Source: Prionace glauca
Lineage: Eukaryota > Chordata > Chondrichthyes > Carcharhiniformes > Carcharhinidae
Assembly: GCA_037974335.1 (NCBI GenBank)
Contig: CM075760.1
Span: 32,621,609 to 32,685,608, forward strand
Direction of reading: 5' to 3'
Length of the DNA: 64,000 nt
Positions 55,190 through 64,000 of the stretch are shown here, piece after piece. How positions within the stretch are numbered: position 1 is the first letter of the stretch; each line of letters begins with the position of its first letter. A program made the translations under genes and the position numbers. The notes under the pieces were generated by a model. That model made no database searches. It saw nothing but the letters and a program-made list of their open reading frames with translations, and was not told where the DNA came from.

Positions 55190-55760
55190 TTTCCCCAGAA
55201 GACGAACTATCCTCTTCACATCCGCCTTGTCAAGACCCCTTTGTATTTTATACATATCAATCAAGTAGCCTACTCTTACTCTGAATTCCAGCGACTATAA
55301 CTTTGTCTCTCTAACCTTTCCTCATGAAATAATTCGGCCTTAAAAACAAAGCTTGAATGCCAGAAATTTACACGGATACACAGAATGGAAGACTAAAACT
55401 TAATGAAACTCAAGGTTACACACACACAAACTGAGAACTGCTCACTGTTACCAAGGACATATAGGGAATCTGGGGATTCTGAAGAGAATGAGGCGAAAAT
55501 AATAGGAAATAACATCAAATAAAGATGTAACAATGAACAGAGAAGGCAACGGGGGAAAGAGAAAGCAATTAATGGCAAAACAAGAAAAGTTATGAAATAG
55601 TAAAATTTAGATAGCTGAATGACAAGAAATGATGATCATCCTCAGATTTTGCTTTTATTCTGTCTAAAATGCCGGGGTCCAAACTGCACACACTATTCCA
55701 AATGTGGTCTCCACAAAACCCTGAATTACTGTAACAAGACTGCAAACATTTCAAGACTTA
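55190..55760 (-). mobile_element. Old CR1-like LINE in two pieces, antisense
   Basis: 55,190-55,345 ('cttgtcaagacccctttgta', 'gaattccagcgactataac') and 55,640-55,760 ('ggggtccaaactgcacacac', 'ccaaatgtggtctccacaaa') are consecutive parts of a C-terminal RT region. About 290 bp of unrelated sequence separates them. Confidence 0.65.
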
Positions 55761-56275
55761 ACTCCGTGCTCAAGGCTGGAAGGAGAGTGTGACAGTGGAC
55801 AATTCGCACTGTGCACATTCCCGACATCAGTAACTGGATCAAGAAGATGGGATATCTCTGTCTCTTTGTACTGTCATCTTTAAACTCCATCTCCTCTCAA
55901 TGCCGTGTGTCATATATTCGTTTTCCCTGCTTTCCAGGCAAAGCTCGGGTTCACCAACTGTCTGTGTCTATATCAAGTAGCTAATTGACCCTGGGAGCTG
56001 GACAGCCAGAGGGAGCTGAATGAGAGGAAGGGACAGAAACAGAAAGAGAATTGACATGACAGTGTTTCGTAATGACTTGTGTCAGTTGCTCTCCGTGATG
56101 AATGCCTGCAGTATGTTACCCTGTAAGTTTCACAGAGGCCGCACTGATGAGTTTGTTGGGGGTTGGAAACTGCAAGTGTCACATAAGCAGCTCACTGTCT
56201 ATTTCATGTTCCAGCTAAGAGGATTCGCTGCTTTCATTGGCTGAAGCAATCACTTGTGTGTGATATAAACATGAC
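55761..56275. other. No recognised feature
   Basis: No gene, RNA or repeat recognised. Confidence 0.4.
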
Positions 56276-56920
56276 AATTTGAAGGATAAACTTGCATTTG
56301 GTGAATAAAAAACACGAAATAAAATAAAAAGCAGGTGATTCGTGGATAAATTAATATTGTAAACAGGTTGGATCACATTCCCTGGTGGTCCAGTGGTTAT
56401 GATTCGGCGCTCTTACCACCCCAGTCCGGGTTCGATTCCTGGTCAGGGAATGTAAATTTATTGCTGTACAACAATCCTGCGTTACTTCTAGTTCTGTCGG
56501 AATCAGTACCAGAGCGATTTCTTCTTTAGCATCTGACTTGGAAATGTCACATGTAAAGAACAAAAAAGAAGAGAGCAATCGGCTGCAAAGCGCTGATGGT
56601 ACAAAACGCTGATGCGGGTTAAAATCTGGCTGTTAATGGGGTAAATTTTATTGTTTCTACTGACACAAATATGTCTCTGATCTGGGTCCAAATCTCGGGC
56701 TCAATTACAAGTAAAAGTTCAATTGAATGCAGCAGTAATCTCTTTCAACGCCAATGAAGTGGAGGTGGTTTTCACTCAGAAACAGTAAGTGTGAGATTAG
56801 CAGCGCAGGTTGGAGAAAGACTCAGTTTGAGCGGTGACGCTGCCGGAGGAATGGAAGCTGGAGTTCACCCAGAAAAGCAGCAAAGTTCAAAAACAATGGC
56901 GCCCAATGTGGGGCTGACAA
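56276..56920 (+). repeat. Third copy of the tRNA-Glu segment
   Basis: Same order and orientation as arm A 38,035-38,660: 'gaaggataaacttgcatttg', the tRNA-Glu body, 'ttgctgtacaacaatcctgc', 'gacacaaatatgtctctgat' and 'gactcagtttgagcggtgac'. It is more diverged than the two arms are from each other. Confidence 0.8.
56379..56450 (+). tRNA. tRNA-Glu-like gene with anticodon CTT
   Basis: 72 nt with an intact tRNA-Glu acceptor (TCCCTGG / TCAGGGA), D arm and T arm ('gggttcgattcctgg'). The anticodon loop reads CTCTTAC, which makes the anticodon CTT (Lys AAG codon) where its relatives have CTC. The anticodon stem (CGGCG / CACCC) has two mismatches. It is either a decaying copy or an odd chimeric tRNA. 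Only TTT follows downstream. Confidence 0.75.
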
Positions 56921-57958
56921 GGGAACAGTCTGTACATGTGAATGCAGTAAGAGATTTAAACAAGTAATTTTGATTTACTTGTAATTCAGAGATTTAAACA
57001 AACAATTCTGATTTAAACAAGAATTTTCTGATTTTAAAATGAATGTTAGCTGTATTTTTAAAAGGAATTGTAATCTTTAGCCAAAGTTACACTGATTTTA
57101 AGGTTAACTTGGATGATAAAGTATAATCTTTAACTGACAACGGTTCTCTGTAACACAATCCCCTATAAACACAGGAGATGGCTGTGGTGTCCGCTCTGAA
57201 CTTCAAGTGGATGTCACCTCAGAATTCATCCCCCGCCCCCCGCAGACCATTGTCACTAAGAGTTTCCAAACTCCACTCCCCAAAAAAGCATGCTTTACAA
57301 TCTCCTTTCACAATAATGCTTTCCATGAGTGGCTTGCATTTTGAAATCCAGACCAGATTTTCCAAATGACTCGCTTAAACAAAGCTTCCACTCTGAACTC
57401 GTGGGTTGTGGATGTGATGTCTTTCTTGAAGGTCATTCTACACAGTCCCTTACGCCAATTTTCTGTGTTGGGTCTTAGCCTGTCTCGAGCTCCCGTGATC
57501 ATACATATTGATTTTTTTTTCATTTAGCAGAAAATATAGACTGGAGAAAAGTCATTTTCAAAGGTATTTCTCCAGAAAACCCTGGGCTTATGTGACATGC
57601 ATTTGAACACAGCTGCCAAGAGTGTAGGCTGTCGACACATTTTTATCAAATTTGAGCAAAAATACACTTGTATTATTCATGGGACAGTAAACTTTGTGGA
57701 TGAATTACCTCCCTGAAAGCCCCTCTTCCATCTTCTAGCTTCATACTGAAGTCTTGGCTCTTCTGCGCGAAATTCAATATTTTGTTCCAGTTTTTGGTCT
57801 GGTCTTTAATTTGCATGACACACTCCGTCACCCTGTTTAGGAGTAAAGTTGTCCTGGCAATAGTAGGGGAGGATGCAAAGGGATTTTCCCCCATTCCCCT
57901 CCTTGAAATGTGGAATGAAATTAGAAATTTCTGGAAGATGTGGGTGACACCATTCTTC
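56921..57958. other. 3' flank of the third receptor; no other gene seen
   Basis: AT-rich at 56,940-57,120. It may hold the receptor's 3' UTR (minus strand) nearest 57,958. Overlapping open frames at 57,178-57,994 show no domain. Confidence 0.4.
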
Positions 57959-58860
57959 TTATCTTTTAATGAAATGGAGAATTGGAGTAAATGAATTCAT
58001 CAGCACATTCTTCAACTGCTGCCTGAACTTCGTCTGGGTGACGGCATAAATTCCAGTGTTGGTGCAGCAACTCAGGAGCTGAAGCATGAAGGCCAGTTCC
58101 ATCACAAAGCCATCGAGAAATACCGCGTTATATCCCAAATTGAACATACGCTTCCATACCGAATAAAACATTAACACTGACCATAACAGGATGAAATTGG
58201 CTGAGATAACAAACAGCAAAATGATGGATTTCCTTCGACTTTCCATCTCTGTGTCTTTGGGACTCTCCCCACTGCTTTGAGCCCGAAGTCTCCTGCGGGC
58301 TCTGCTGCTCACTATAATGTGCCTGACAGTGAAAACATTAAACAACAGAATCAGTACAAATGGGACACACGGGGTTAGAATGTTGTGGGCGAACTCGACT
58401 GTGCCCCAGACTGGGGATAACAGAACAGTGCCTGTTACCTCACAAAACCAGGGGTCATTCAAGAGCACATACCGACCCAATAACATAAAACACCAGAAAA
58501 TGTTCTTTAAACAGCTCAGCATCGTCACTGTTCCCAGAACCACCACTGCCGTTTTCTCACTGCAATATTTCTTTTTCAGTTTCTGGCAGCAAATGGCCAC
58601 AAATCGATCAAAGGTGAAACTGACAGTGAACCAGACAGAACAGTCAGTGGCTGCATAAAGCAGGGCGGCGTGGATGTTACACACACGGATATACCACAGG
58701 AAAAGAACATGCTCCTCAAAAACAATCGGAATCTGTCTCATTATCAAGTCGAGAATGATAACCAATAGATCTGCCAAAGCCATGGCCACCAGGTAAGAAG
58801 TGACACATCTGGAGAGACCACAGTTTTTACGGATGAGGATAACAATCGTTACGATGTTCA
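57959..58860 (-). CDS. GPR139-like G-protein-coupled receptor, main exon only
   Basis: A 902-nt exon on the minus strand after a TTTACAG acceptor at 58,861. It has the same phase as exon 2 of the other two receptors: NIVTIVILIRKNCGLSRCVT where they read NVLTILILSRGKCGLSRSV. It keeps spans 1 (rest) to 7, 'ADLLVIILDLIMRQIP', 'CNIHAALLYAATDCSVWFTV', DRF, the loop 2 Cys in 'DPWFCEV', and 'CCTNTGIYAVTQTKFRQQ' before the end. It is clearly a paralogue, much more divergent than the arm pair. The frame is open to the stop. No first exon was found between 58,861 and 64,000, while the others have it about 570 bp upstream. LINE insertions occupy 59,122-61,288, so exon 1 may have been displaced beyond the window or lost. 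Confidence 0.85.
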
Positions 58861-59121
58861 CTGTAAAGAAGGGAAATAAATAATTAATTCACACATCAGG
58901 CCGGAAACAAAATAAGTTTGAATGAGGGGATTTTGAGATTTTCTGATGTGTTAATGTATTTTTTGATGAATTGAAGTCAATGAACCTGGAACAACCAATG
59001 GGATGGTCTGTGCGACACGGGAAGGAAATATTTAACATCAAAAACTGGAGGAGAGAAAGGGCAGGAGGCAATAGTGGTAACTGGCAGTGCAGGGTGATGG
59101 GGTGCTCAGCAGAGACATTGA
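58861..59121 (-). other. Start of the receptor intron
   Basis: Unique-looking sequence up to the first LINE. No receptor exon 1-like text (compare 'YYPVLAVVGVT') was found. Confidence 0.45.
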
Positions 59122-59463
59122 TCATAGAAACATAGATACTCGGAGCACGAGTAGGCCATTCGGCTCTTTGAGCCTGCTTCTCCATTGATTATGATCATGG
59201 CTGATCATCCAACTCAGTAGCTTGATCCTGCCATTCCCTCTTTCCTTTCATCCCCTTCGCACCAAGAGCTATGTCTAACTCCTGTTCGAAAACACACAAT
59301 GTTTTGGCCTCAACTGCTTTCCATGGTAGTGAATTCCACAGGCTTACCACTCGCTGAAATAATTTCCCCTCATCTCAGTCCTAAAAGGTTTACCCAGTAT
59401 CTTTAGATGATAGACCCTGGTTCTGGACGCCCCCACTATTGGGAACATCCTTCCTGCACCTAC
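59122..59463 (-). mobile_element. CR1-like LINE 3' end, another family, antisense
   Basis: 'atcatagaaacatagatact', 'cgagtaggccattcggctct', 'tgatcatggctgatcatcca' and 'tcctaaaaggtttacccagt' up to about 59,463. Only the 3' UTR and the last coding part remain. Confidence 0.75.
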
Positions 59464-59479
59464 CATTCCCGGACACGCG

Positions 59480-61288
59480 ACCTTTGTTTGAATAGAGGGG
59501 AGTATGGTAGGATGAGAGAAGAATTGGCGAATGTGGACTGGGGGAGTGCGTTGGAAGGTAGGTCTGCTGAGGAGCAGTGGAGGATCTTTAAGGAGATCTT
59601 TCTTGGTGCTCAGCAGAAATTTATTCCGATGGTTAAAAAGGACAGTAGGAGGAGAGGTAATAAGCCGTGGATAACGAAGGAGGTGAAGGAAAGTGTTAAA
59701 TTAAAAGCGGAGGAGTTTAGAGTAGCTAAGAGCAGTGGGCGAGAAGAGGATTGGGAAAGGTTTAAATGTCAACAAAGATTGACAAAGAAATTGATAAAGG
59801 AGGGTAGGAGAAGCTATGAGGCTGGGCTAGCACTTAATATAAAAAAGGATAGCAAGAGTTTTTATAAATATATAAAAAGGAAGAGGCTGGCTAGGGTGAA
59901 CGTTGGTCCTTTAGAGGATGAGAAAGGGGAGCTAGTGGTAGGGGATGGGGATATGGCTAAGGTCTTGAATAACTTTTTTGTTTCTGTCTTCACGGAGGAG
60001 GACGTGAATAATTTGCCGGATGTTAGCGATGGAAAGGTGGTAGGAATGGAGGGTCCTAATGACATTACTGTTACTAGAGAGGTGGTGCTCGACAGACTAG
60101 AGGGGCTGATTGTGGACAAGTCCCCAGGACCGGATGGAATGCATCCGAGGGTTCTGAAAGAAATGGCGGAGGTGATAGTGGATGCCTTGGTGGTTACTTT
60201 CCAGACGTCGCTGGATTCCGGGGAAGTGCCGGAAGATTGGAAAACGGCTAATGTTACGCCGTTGTTTAAGAAGGGTGCCAGGCAAAAGGCGTGGAATTAT
60301 AGGCCGGTTAGTTTAACGTCTGTGGTAGGTAAAATGTTAGAATCCGTCATTAAGGAGGAAATAGCGAGGCATCTTGAGGGGAAAGGCAAATTGTGAGGAG
60401 GGTGTGGAGTGTCTGCAGAAGGATCTAGATAGGCTGGGCGAATGGGCCAGGAAATGGCAAATGGAATTTAATGTTGGCAAGTGTGAGGTGGTCCACTTTG
60501 GTAGGAGGAATGTTAGGAAGGACTATTACTTACGTGGCGAAAAACTGCAGCAGGCGACGGTGCAGAGGGACCTCGGGGTTCTTGTGCATGAGTCGCAAAA
60601 ACCCAGCTTGCAGGTGCAGCAGGTGGTCAGGAAGGCGAATGGGATGCTGGCCTTCATAGCGAGGTGGATTGAATATAAAAGTAGGGAGGTCTTGCTGCAG
60701 CTGTATAGGGCATTGGTGAGGCCGCAGCTGGAGTACTGTGTGCAGTTTTGGGCGCCGCACCTGCGCAAGGATATTTTGGGCCTGGAGGGAGTGCAGAGGA
60801 GGTTTACTCGGCTGATACCGGAGTTGAGGGGATTGAGCTATGAGGAGAGGCTGAATAAACTAGGCTTGTACTCGTTAGAGTTTAGAAGAATGAGGGGAGA
60901 TCTCATTGAGACGTATAAGATGATGAATGGGATGGATAGGATAGAGGTGGAGAGACTCTTCCCGCTCAAAAAAGACACTAGGACTAGGGAGCACAGCCTG
61001 AAGATAAAGGGGAAGCGGTTGAGAACAGAGTTGAGGAGGAACTTCTTCACTCAAAGGGTGGTGAATCTCTGGAATTCTCTGCCCGTTGAAGTGGTGGAGG
61101 CTGCCTCGCTAAATATTTTTAAGAAACGGGTTGATGGGTTTTTGATAAGAGAAGGGATTAAGGGTTATGGGGAGAGGGCGAGAAGGTGGAGCTGAGCCAC
61201 GACAGATCAGCCATGATCTTATTGAATGGCGGGGCAGGCTCGAAGGGCTGGATGGCCTACTCCTGCTCCTATTTCTTATGTTCTTATA
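59480..61288 (+). mobile_element. CR1-like LINE with central deletion, fairly young
   Basis: The first part (59,480 to about 60,385) is open: 'YGRMREELANVDWGSALEG', 'SKSFYKYIKRKRLARVNVGP', 'VDKSPGPDGMHPRVLKEMA', 'YRPVSLTSVVGKMLESVI'. At 'gaggggaaaggcaaattg' it jumps to sequence that in the copy at 18,190 follows FADDTKIGG. The second part (60,374-61,195) is open to 'GYGERARRWS', followed by the 3' UTR and a 'ttcttatgttcttat' tail. The deleted centre held the RT catalytic region, including FADD, and the two parts are out of frame. The endonuclease end is absent. Confidence 0.9.
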
Positions 61289-61324
61289 AGACAGCGTGCA
61301 GTTCGAGGCTATCAAACAGACTCA

Positions 61325-62015
61325 GGCAGCGGAGGGTAGTGAACCTGTGAGAGACGAGCTCCCCCAGTCAGTGAGATGGAGAGTGTGAGGGTTAAGGCTA
61401 TCACTCACCCTTGGGCAGGGAAAAGCACCGGATAGGAGGAGTATGTTTCACCGGGAAAGTGATTGAAGAGAGTGTGAGGATCAAAGCCCTCACTCACCTT
61501 TGGGCAGTGGACAGCATCGGACCTTTGAGGGATTTGTTTCACAGGGAGGCAGTGATATAGAAAGCGTGAGGTTTGAAGCCCTCACCTGAGGTTGTCATGA
61601 TGGCTCAGTGGTTCGCAATGCTTCCTCACAACCCCAGGGATATGGGTTAAATTCCGGCCTCAGATCATTGTCTGTATGAAGATTACATGTTCTCCCTGTG
61701 TCTGCCAGGGTTTCCTCCGGGTGCTCCGCTTTCCTCCCACAGACCAAAGATGTGCGGGTTAAGTTGACCAGCTATGGTAAATTAACCCCAGTGTCAGGGG
61801 GATTAGGATGAAAAATATTTGGTGTTCTGTGAATAGGGCCTGGGTGTGATTATTGTCAGTGCAGGCTCGATGGGCCGAATTACCTCCTTCCTTCTGTAGG
61901 GATCATACGATTCATGCAGCAGAGAGCACCAGACCTGCGAGGCACACACTTCACCAGGAAAGTTATGTCGATAGTGAGGTTCGAGGCCCTCATATACCTT
62001 TGGACCTGCGAGGGT
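61325..62015. repeat. 89-92-bp tandem repeat split by a SINE
   Basis: Units carrying 'gagtgtgagg', 'ccctcactcacctttgggca' and 'tttcaccgggaaagt' recur at 61,381, 61,470 and about 61,562. A further piece lies at 61,945-62,015 ('cttcaccaggaaagttatg', 'gaggccctcatatacctttg') on the far side of the SINE. Confidence 0.75.
61588..61912 (+). mobile_element. tRNA-derived shark SINE, full length, inside the tandem array
   Basis: Head 'gatggctcagtggttcgcaa', then 'tttcctccgggtgctccgct', 'aaagatgtgcgggttaagtt', 'gcaggctcgatgggccgaat' and the end 'ctgtagggatcatacgattc'. Confidence 0.85.
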
Positions 62016-62144
62016 CAGCCATAGACAACATGCTGAGTTTGAACAAAATCCAGGAGTGACGCCTCAGGAAAATGTAAGCTGATTAGTTCATGAGAACTGA
62101 TAGCAGGACCAGTGTTTAAATAGCTGAACCTAAAAAGAGCGCTC
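62016..62144. other. No recognised feature
   Basis: Short interval between the tandem array and a LINE 3' end. Confidence 0.4.
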
Positions 62145-62637
62145 TGGAGTGAATGCACAGGAGATGTACCAGGATGCTGCCTGAGATGGTACATTTAATT
62201 TGTGAAGAGATGTTGTAGACTTGAGTTGTTTTCATTAGAGCAGAGAAGACTGAGGGGCGACTGAATGAAGTGTGCAAGATCATGAGGGGTATGTACAAAA
62301 CGGATAGGGAGCAACTGTTGTCTTTCGTTGAAGGGTTAGTTATGAGGGACACGAATTAAAAGTGAAGGGTGGGAGGTACAGAGGGGATTTCCAGAAATTT
62401 TACACAGAGGGTGGTGACGGTCTGGAAAGTGCTGCCTTGGGGGATTCTGGAAGTGGGATGCCTCACATCATTTAAAAAAGTACCTGGATGAGTACTTGGT
62501 ATGTAATAACATTCATGGCTATGGGTCAAGTGCTGGCAAGTGAGATGAGGTGGGAAAGTTGGGGCCTTTCATGCATCGGTGGAGACTCGTTGCGCAGAAA
62601 AGTCTCTTCTGCCCTGTAGTATTCTGTGGTTCTGTGA
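62145..62637 (+). mobile_element. CR1-like LINE 3' end, another family
   Basis: Degenerate C-terminal ORF ('gaagactgaggggcgactga', 'agagggtggtgacggtctgg', 'aaaaaagtacctggatgagt') with a 3' end 'tgtagtattctgtggttctg', the classic CR1-like short tandem end. Confidence 0.75.
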
Positions 62638-62797
62638 AAATAAATGTATTATTTATTGCGAAAAGTATTATTTTGATCTGTATCTAGATTTGTTCTGGTC
62701 TTACATGTAAATTTTACATTTAAGACATGACAGGTGAGGGCAGCCAAAAGGAATCTGCAGCTTGTCATATGTCCTGGATGCTGACAATGTCTGAGAT

Positions 62798-63440
62798 TTG
62801 GCCTTTATAGCGAGGGGGATAGAATATCAAAGTAGGGAGGATTTGCTGCAACTGTACAGGGTACTAGTGAGGCGGCAGCTGGAGTACTGGGTGCAGTTTT
62901 GGTCGCTGCGCTTGTGGAAGGATATATTGGCCTTGGAGGGAGTGCAGAGAAGGTTCACTAGGCTGATACCGGAGATGAGGGGGTTGGACTATGAAGAGAG
63001 ATTAAATAGACTGGGTCTGTACTCGTTGGAATTTTGAAGGATGAGGGGGGGTGGATCTTATAGAGACGTATAAGATAATGAAGGGGACGGATAGGGTAGA
63101 GGTAGAGAGATGCTGCCCGCTTAGAAAGGATAGCAGAACTAGAGGGCACAGCCTCAAGATATGTTTAGACCGGAGTTGAGGAGGAACTTCTTCACTCAAA
63201 GGGTGGTGAATCTCTGGAATTCTCTGCCCGTTGAAGTGGTGGAGGCTGCCTCGCTAAATATATTTAAGACGCGGGTAGATAGGTTTCTGATAAGAGAGGG
63301 GATTAAGGGTTATGGGGAGAGAGCGGAAAAGTGGAACTGATCCACTTCAGATCAGCCATGATCTTATTGAATGGTGGGGCAGGCTCGAAGGGCTAGATGG
63401 CCTACTCCTGCTCCTATTTCTTATGTTCTTATGTTCTTAT
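62798..63440 (+). mobile_element. CR1-like LINE 3' end, main family
   Basis: Starts in 'FIARGIEYQSREDLLQLYRV' and covers 'LVRRQLEYWVQFW' and 'RRFTRLIPEMRGLDYEERLN', with frame breaks after 63,037. It ends with the 3' UTR and a 'ttcttatgttcttatgttc' tail. Confidence 0.9.
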
Positions 63441-63444
63441 AAGA

Positions 63445-64000
63445 TGACCAGATGACCACATGTTCAAGAAGTGCTCCCAGCTGTACAAACTGGAGCTCAG
63501 GGTTTCAAAGTTTCGGCGACAGTTCAATATATTTGGGTGCATTGATGAGGCTGGGATTTACATGGATAGTCCGTTTTGAGAAGTGGTCACACCACAGAGC
63601 AAGGCACTGGAGCGAAGAAGGGAATGGGAAACCACCGGACAATCGAGAAAGAACAGGCAGGTAATGCAGGAGCCTCCCCAGGTTACTAATGGGGATTCCA
63701 TTCGGATGCTGATAAGGACGCTGGTCCCTCAGATGAGTGCATTCAGAATTTCCGTAGCCGAAGACATGACTCCAGGATTGTGTGCTGCCTCCCTGGTGCC
63801 AGGGCCAGGGATATGAACGAATGGCTGCAGGGTATCTTGAAAGGGATTGTGATGAGTTAGGGGGCGTGGTACATGTCGGTACCAGCAATCTAACAATCAA
63901 ACTGAAGAATGAGCCGTTTCGTCAAGAGTACAGTGAGCTCAGCAGTGGATTAAAAAGCAGGACCTCAGAAGGCTGTAATCCCTGAATTGCTCCAAGTACC
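63445..64000 (+). mobile_element. CR1-type LINE ORF1 relic (esterase-like region), cut by window end
   Basis: Across shifting frames: 'LYKLELRVSKFRRQFNIF'-like text, 'EVVTPQSKALERRREWETTG', 'HDSRIVCCLPGARARDMNEW' and 'LGGVVHVGTSNLTIKLKNE'. The last two resemble the CCLPGA and HVGTND segments of the SGNH-esterase-like ORF1 domain known in CR1-group LINEs. Several frame changes show it is dead. It starts just after the previous LINE's tail and continues beyond 64,000. Confidence 0.6.

Noticed and set aside
58317-58658. Plus-strand open frame of 113 codons
   Set aside because: Antisense shadow of the third receptor's main exon.
1-64000. Endogenous retrovirus, LTR element or Polinton
   Set aside because: No paired long terminal repeats, gag, protease, integrase, envelope or capsid text was recognised. 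All reverse-transcriptase sequence seen belongs to LINEs.

Overview
The window reads as vertebrate DNA from a cartilaginous fish, most likely a shark. Three things point there. First, a short, self-contained germline immunoglobulin heavy-chain cluster (V, D1, D2, J, all on the minus strand, recombination signals 23 / 12-22 / 12-12 / 23) lies in about 1.8 kb, the elasmobranch IgM cluster layout. Second, the intergenic DNA is packed with CR1-like LINEs whose 3' ends carry runs of 'ttcttatg', plus tRNA-derived SINEs of a type I associate with shark genomes. Third, there are intron-split GPR139-like receptor genes of the kind expanded in sharks. Species cannot be named from this sequence. No bacterial-style operon, CRISPR array or recognisable endogenous retrovirus was seen.

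Layout. 1-4286: AT-rich, gene-free, presumed J-to-constant intron with several diverged internal repeats. 4289-6127: germline V-D1-D2-J cluster with leader exon and TATA box. 6130-17130: upstream flank of the cluster, its diverged second copy (14.8-17.1 kb) next to a VH relic split by two retroelement insertions, and a third, inverted piece (8.9-9.2 kb). 17.1-24.7 kb: a graveyard of LINE fragments from at least three families in both orientations. 24.7-31.2 kb: old repeats, a possible Ig-like exon at 28.4 kb, a 490-bp TG-rich tract, and twelve units of an 84-bp minisatellite. 32.6-34.4 kb: an old antisense LINE.

35.4-49.0 kb is the main structural feature: a large inverted duplication with arms of about 6.1 and 5.6 kb around a 1.9-kb spacer. 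Each arm has one apparently intact two-exon GPR139-like receptor gene at its outer end, pointing away from the centre, and a tRNA-Phe, a tRNA-Leu and a decayed tRNA-Glu between receptor and spacer. The arm A tRNA-Phe and tRNA-Leu are canonical; the arm B copies have stem mismatches. A LINE inserted only in arm A postdates the duplication. A partial third copy of the receptor's upstream flank lies at 31.3-32.0 kb, and further partial copies of arm segments at 51.8-53.0 and 56.3-56.9 kb.

49.0-57.9 kb: more tRNA genes and relics (Thr-like, Lys, two Glu-like, one with a changed anticodon) among old duplicated segments. 57.96-58.86 kb: main exon of a third, more divergent GPR139-like receptor on the minus strand, with no first exon visible, beside a cluster of LINE insertions (59.1-61.3 kb). 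The window ends with tandem repeats, two more LINE 3' ends and a relic of a CR1 ORF1 esterase-like region.

The immunoglobulin segments would act together only after V(D)J joining and splicing to constant exons that should lie before position 1. The receptors and tRNA genes are independent units that were copied together by segmental duplication.
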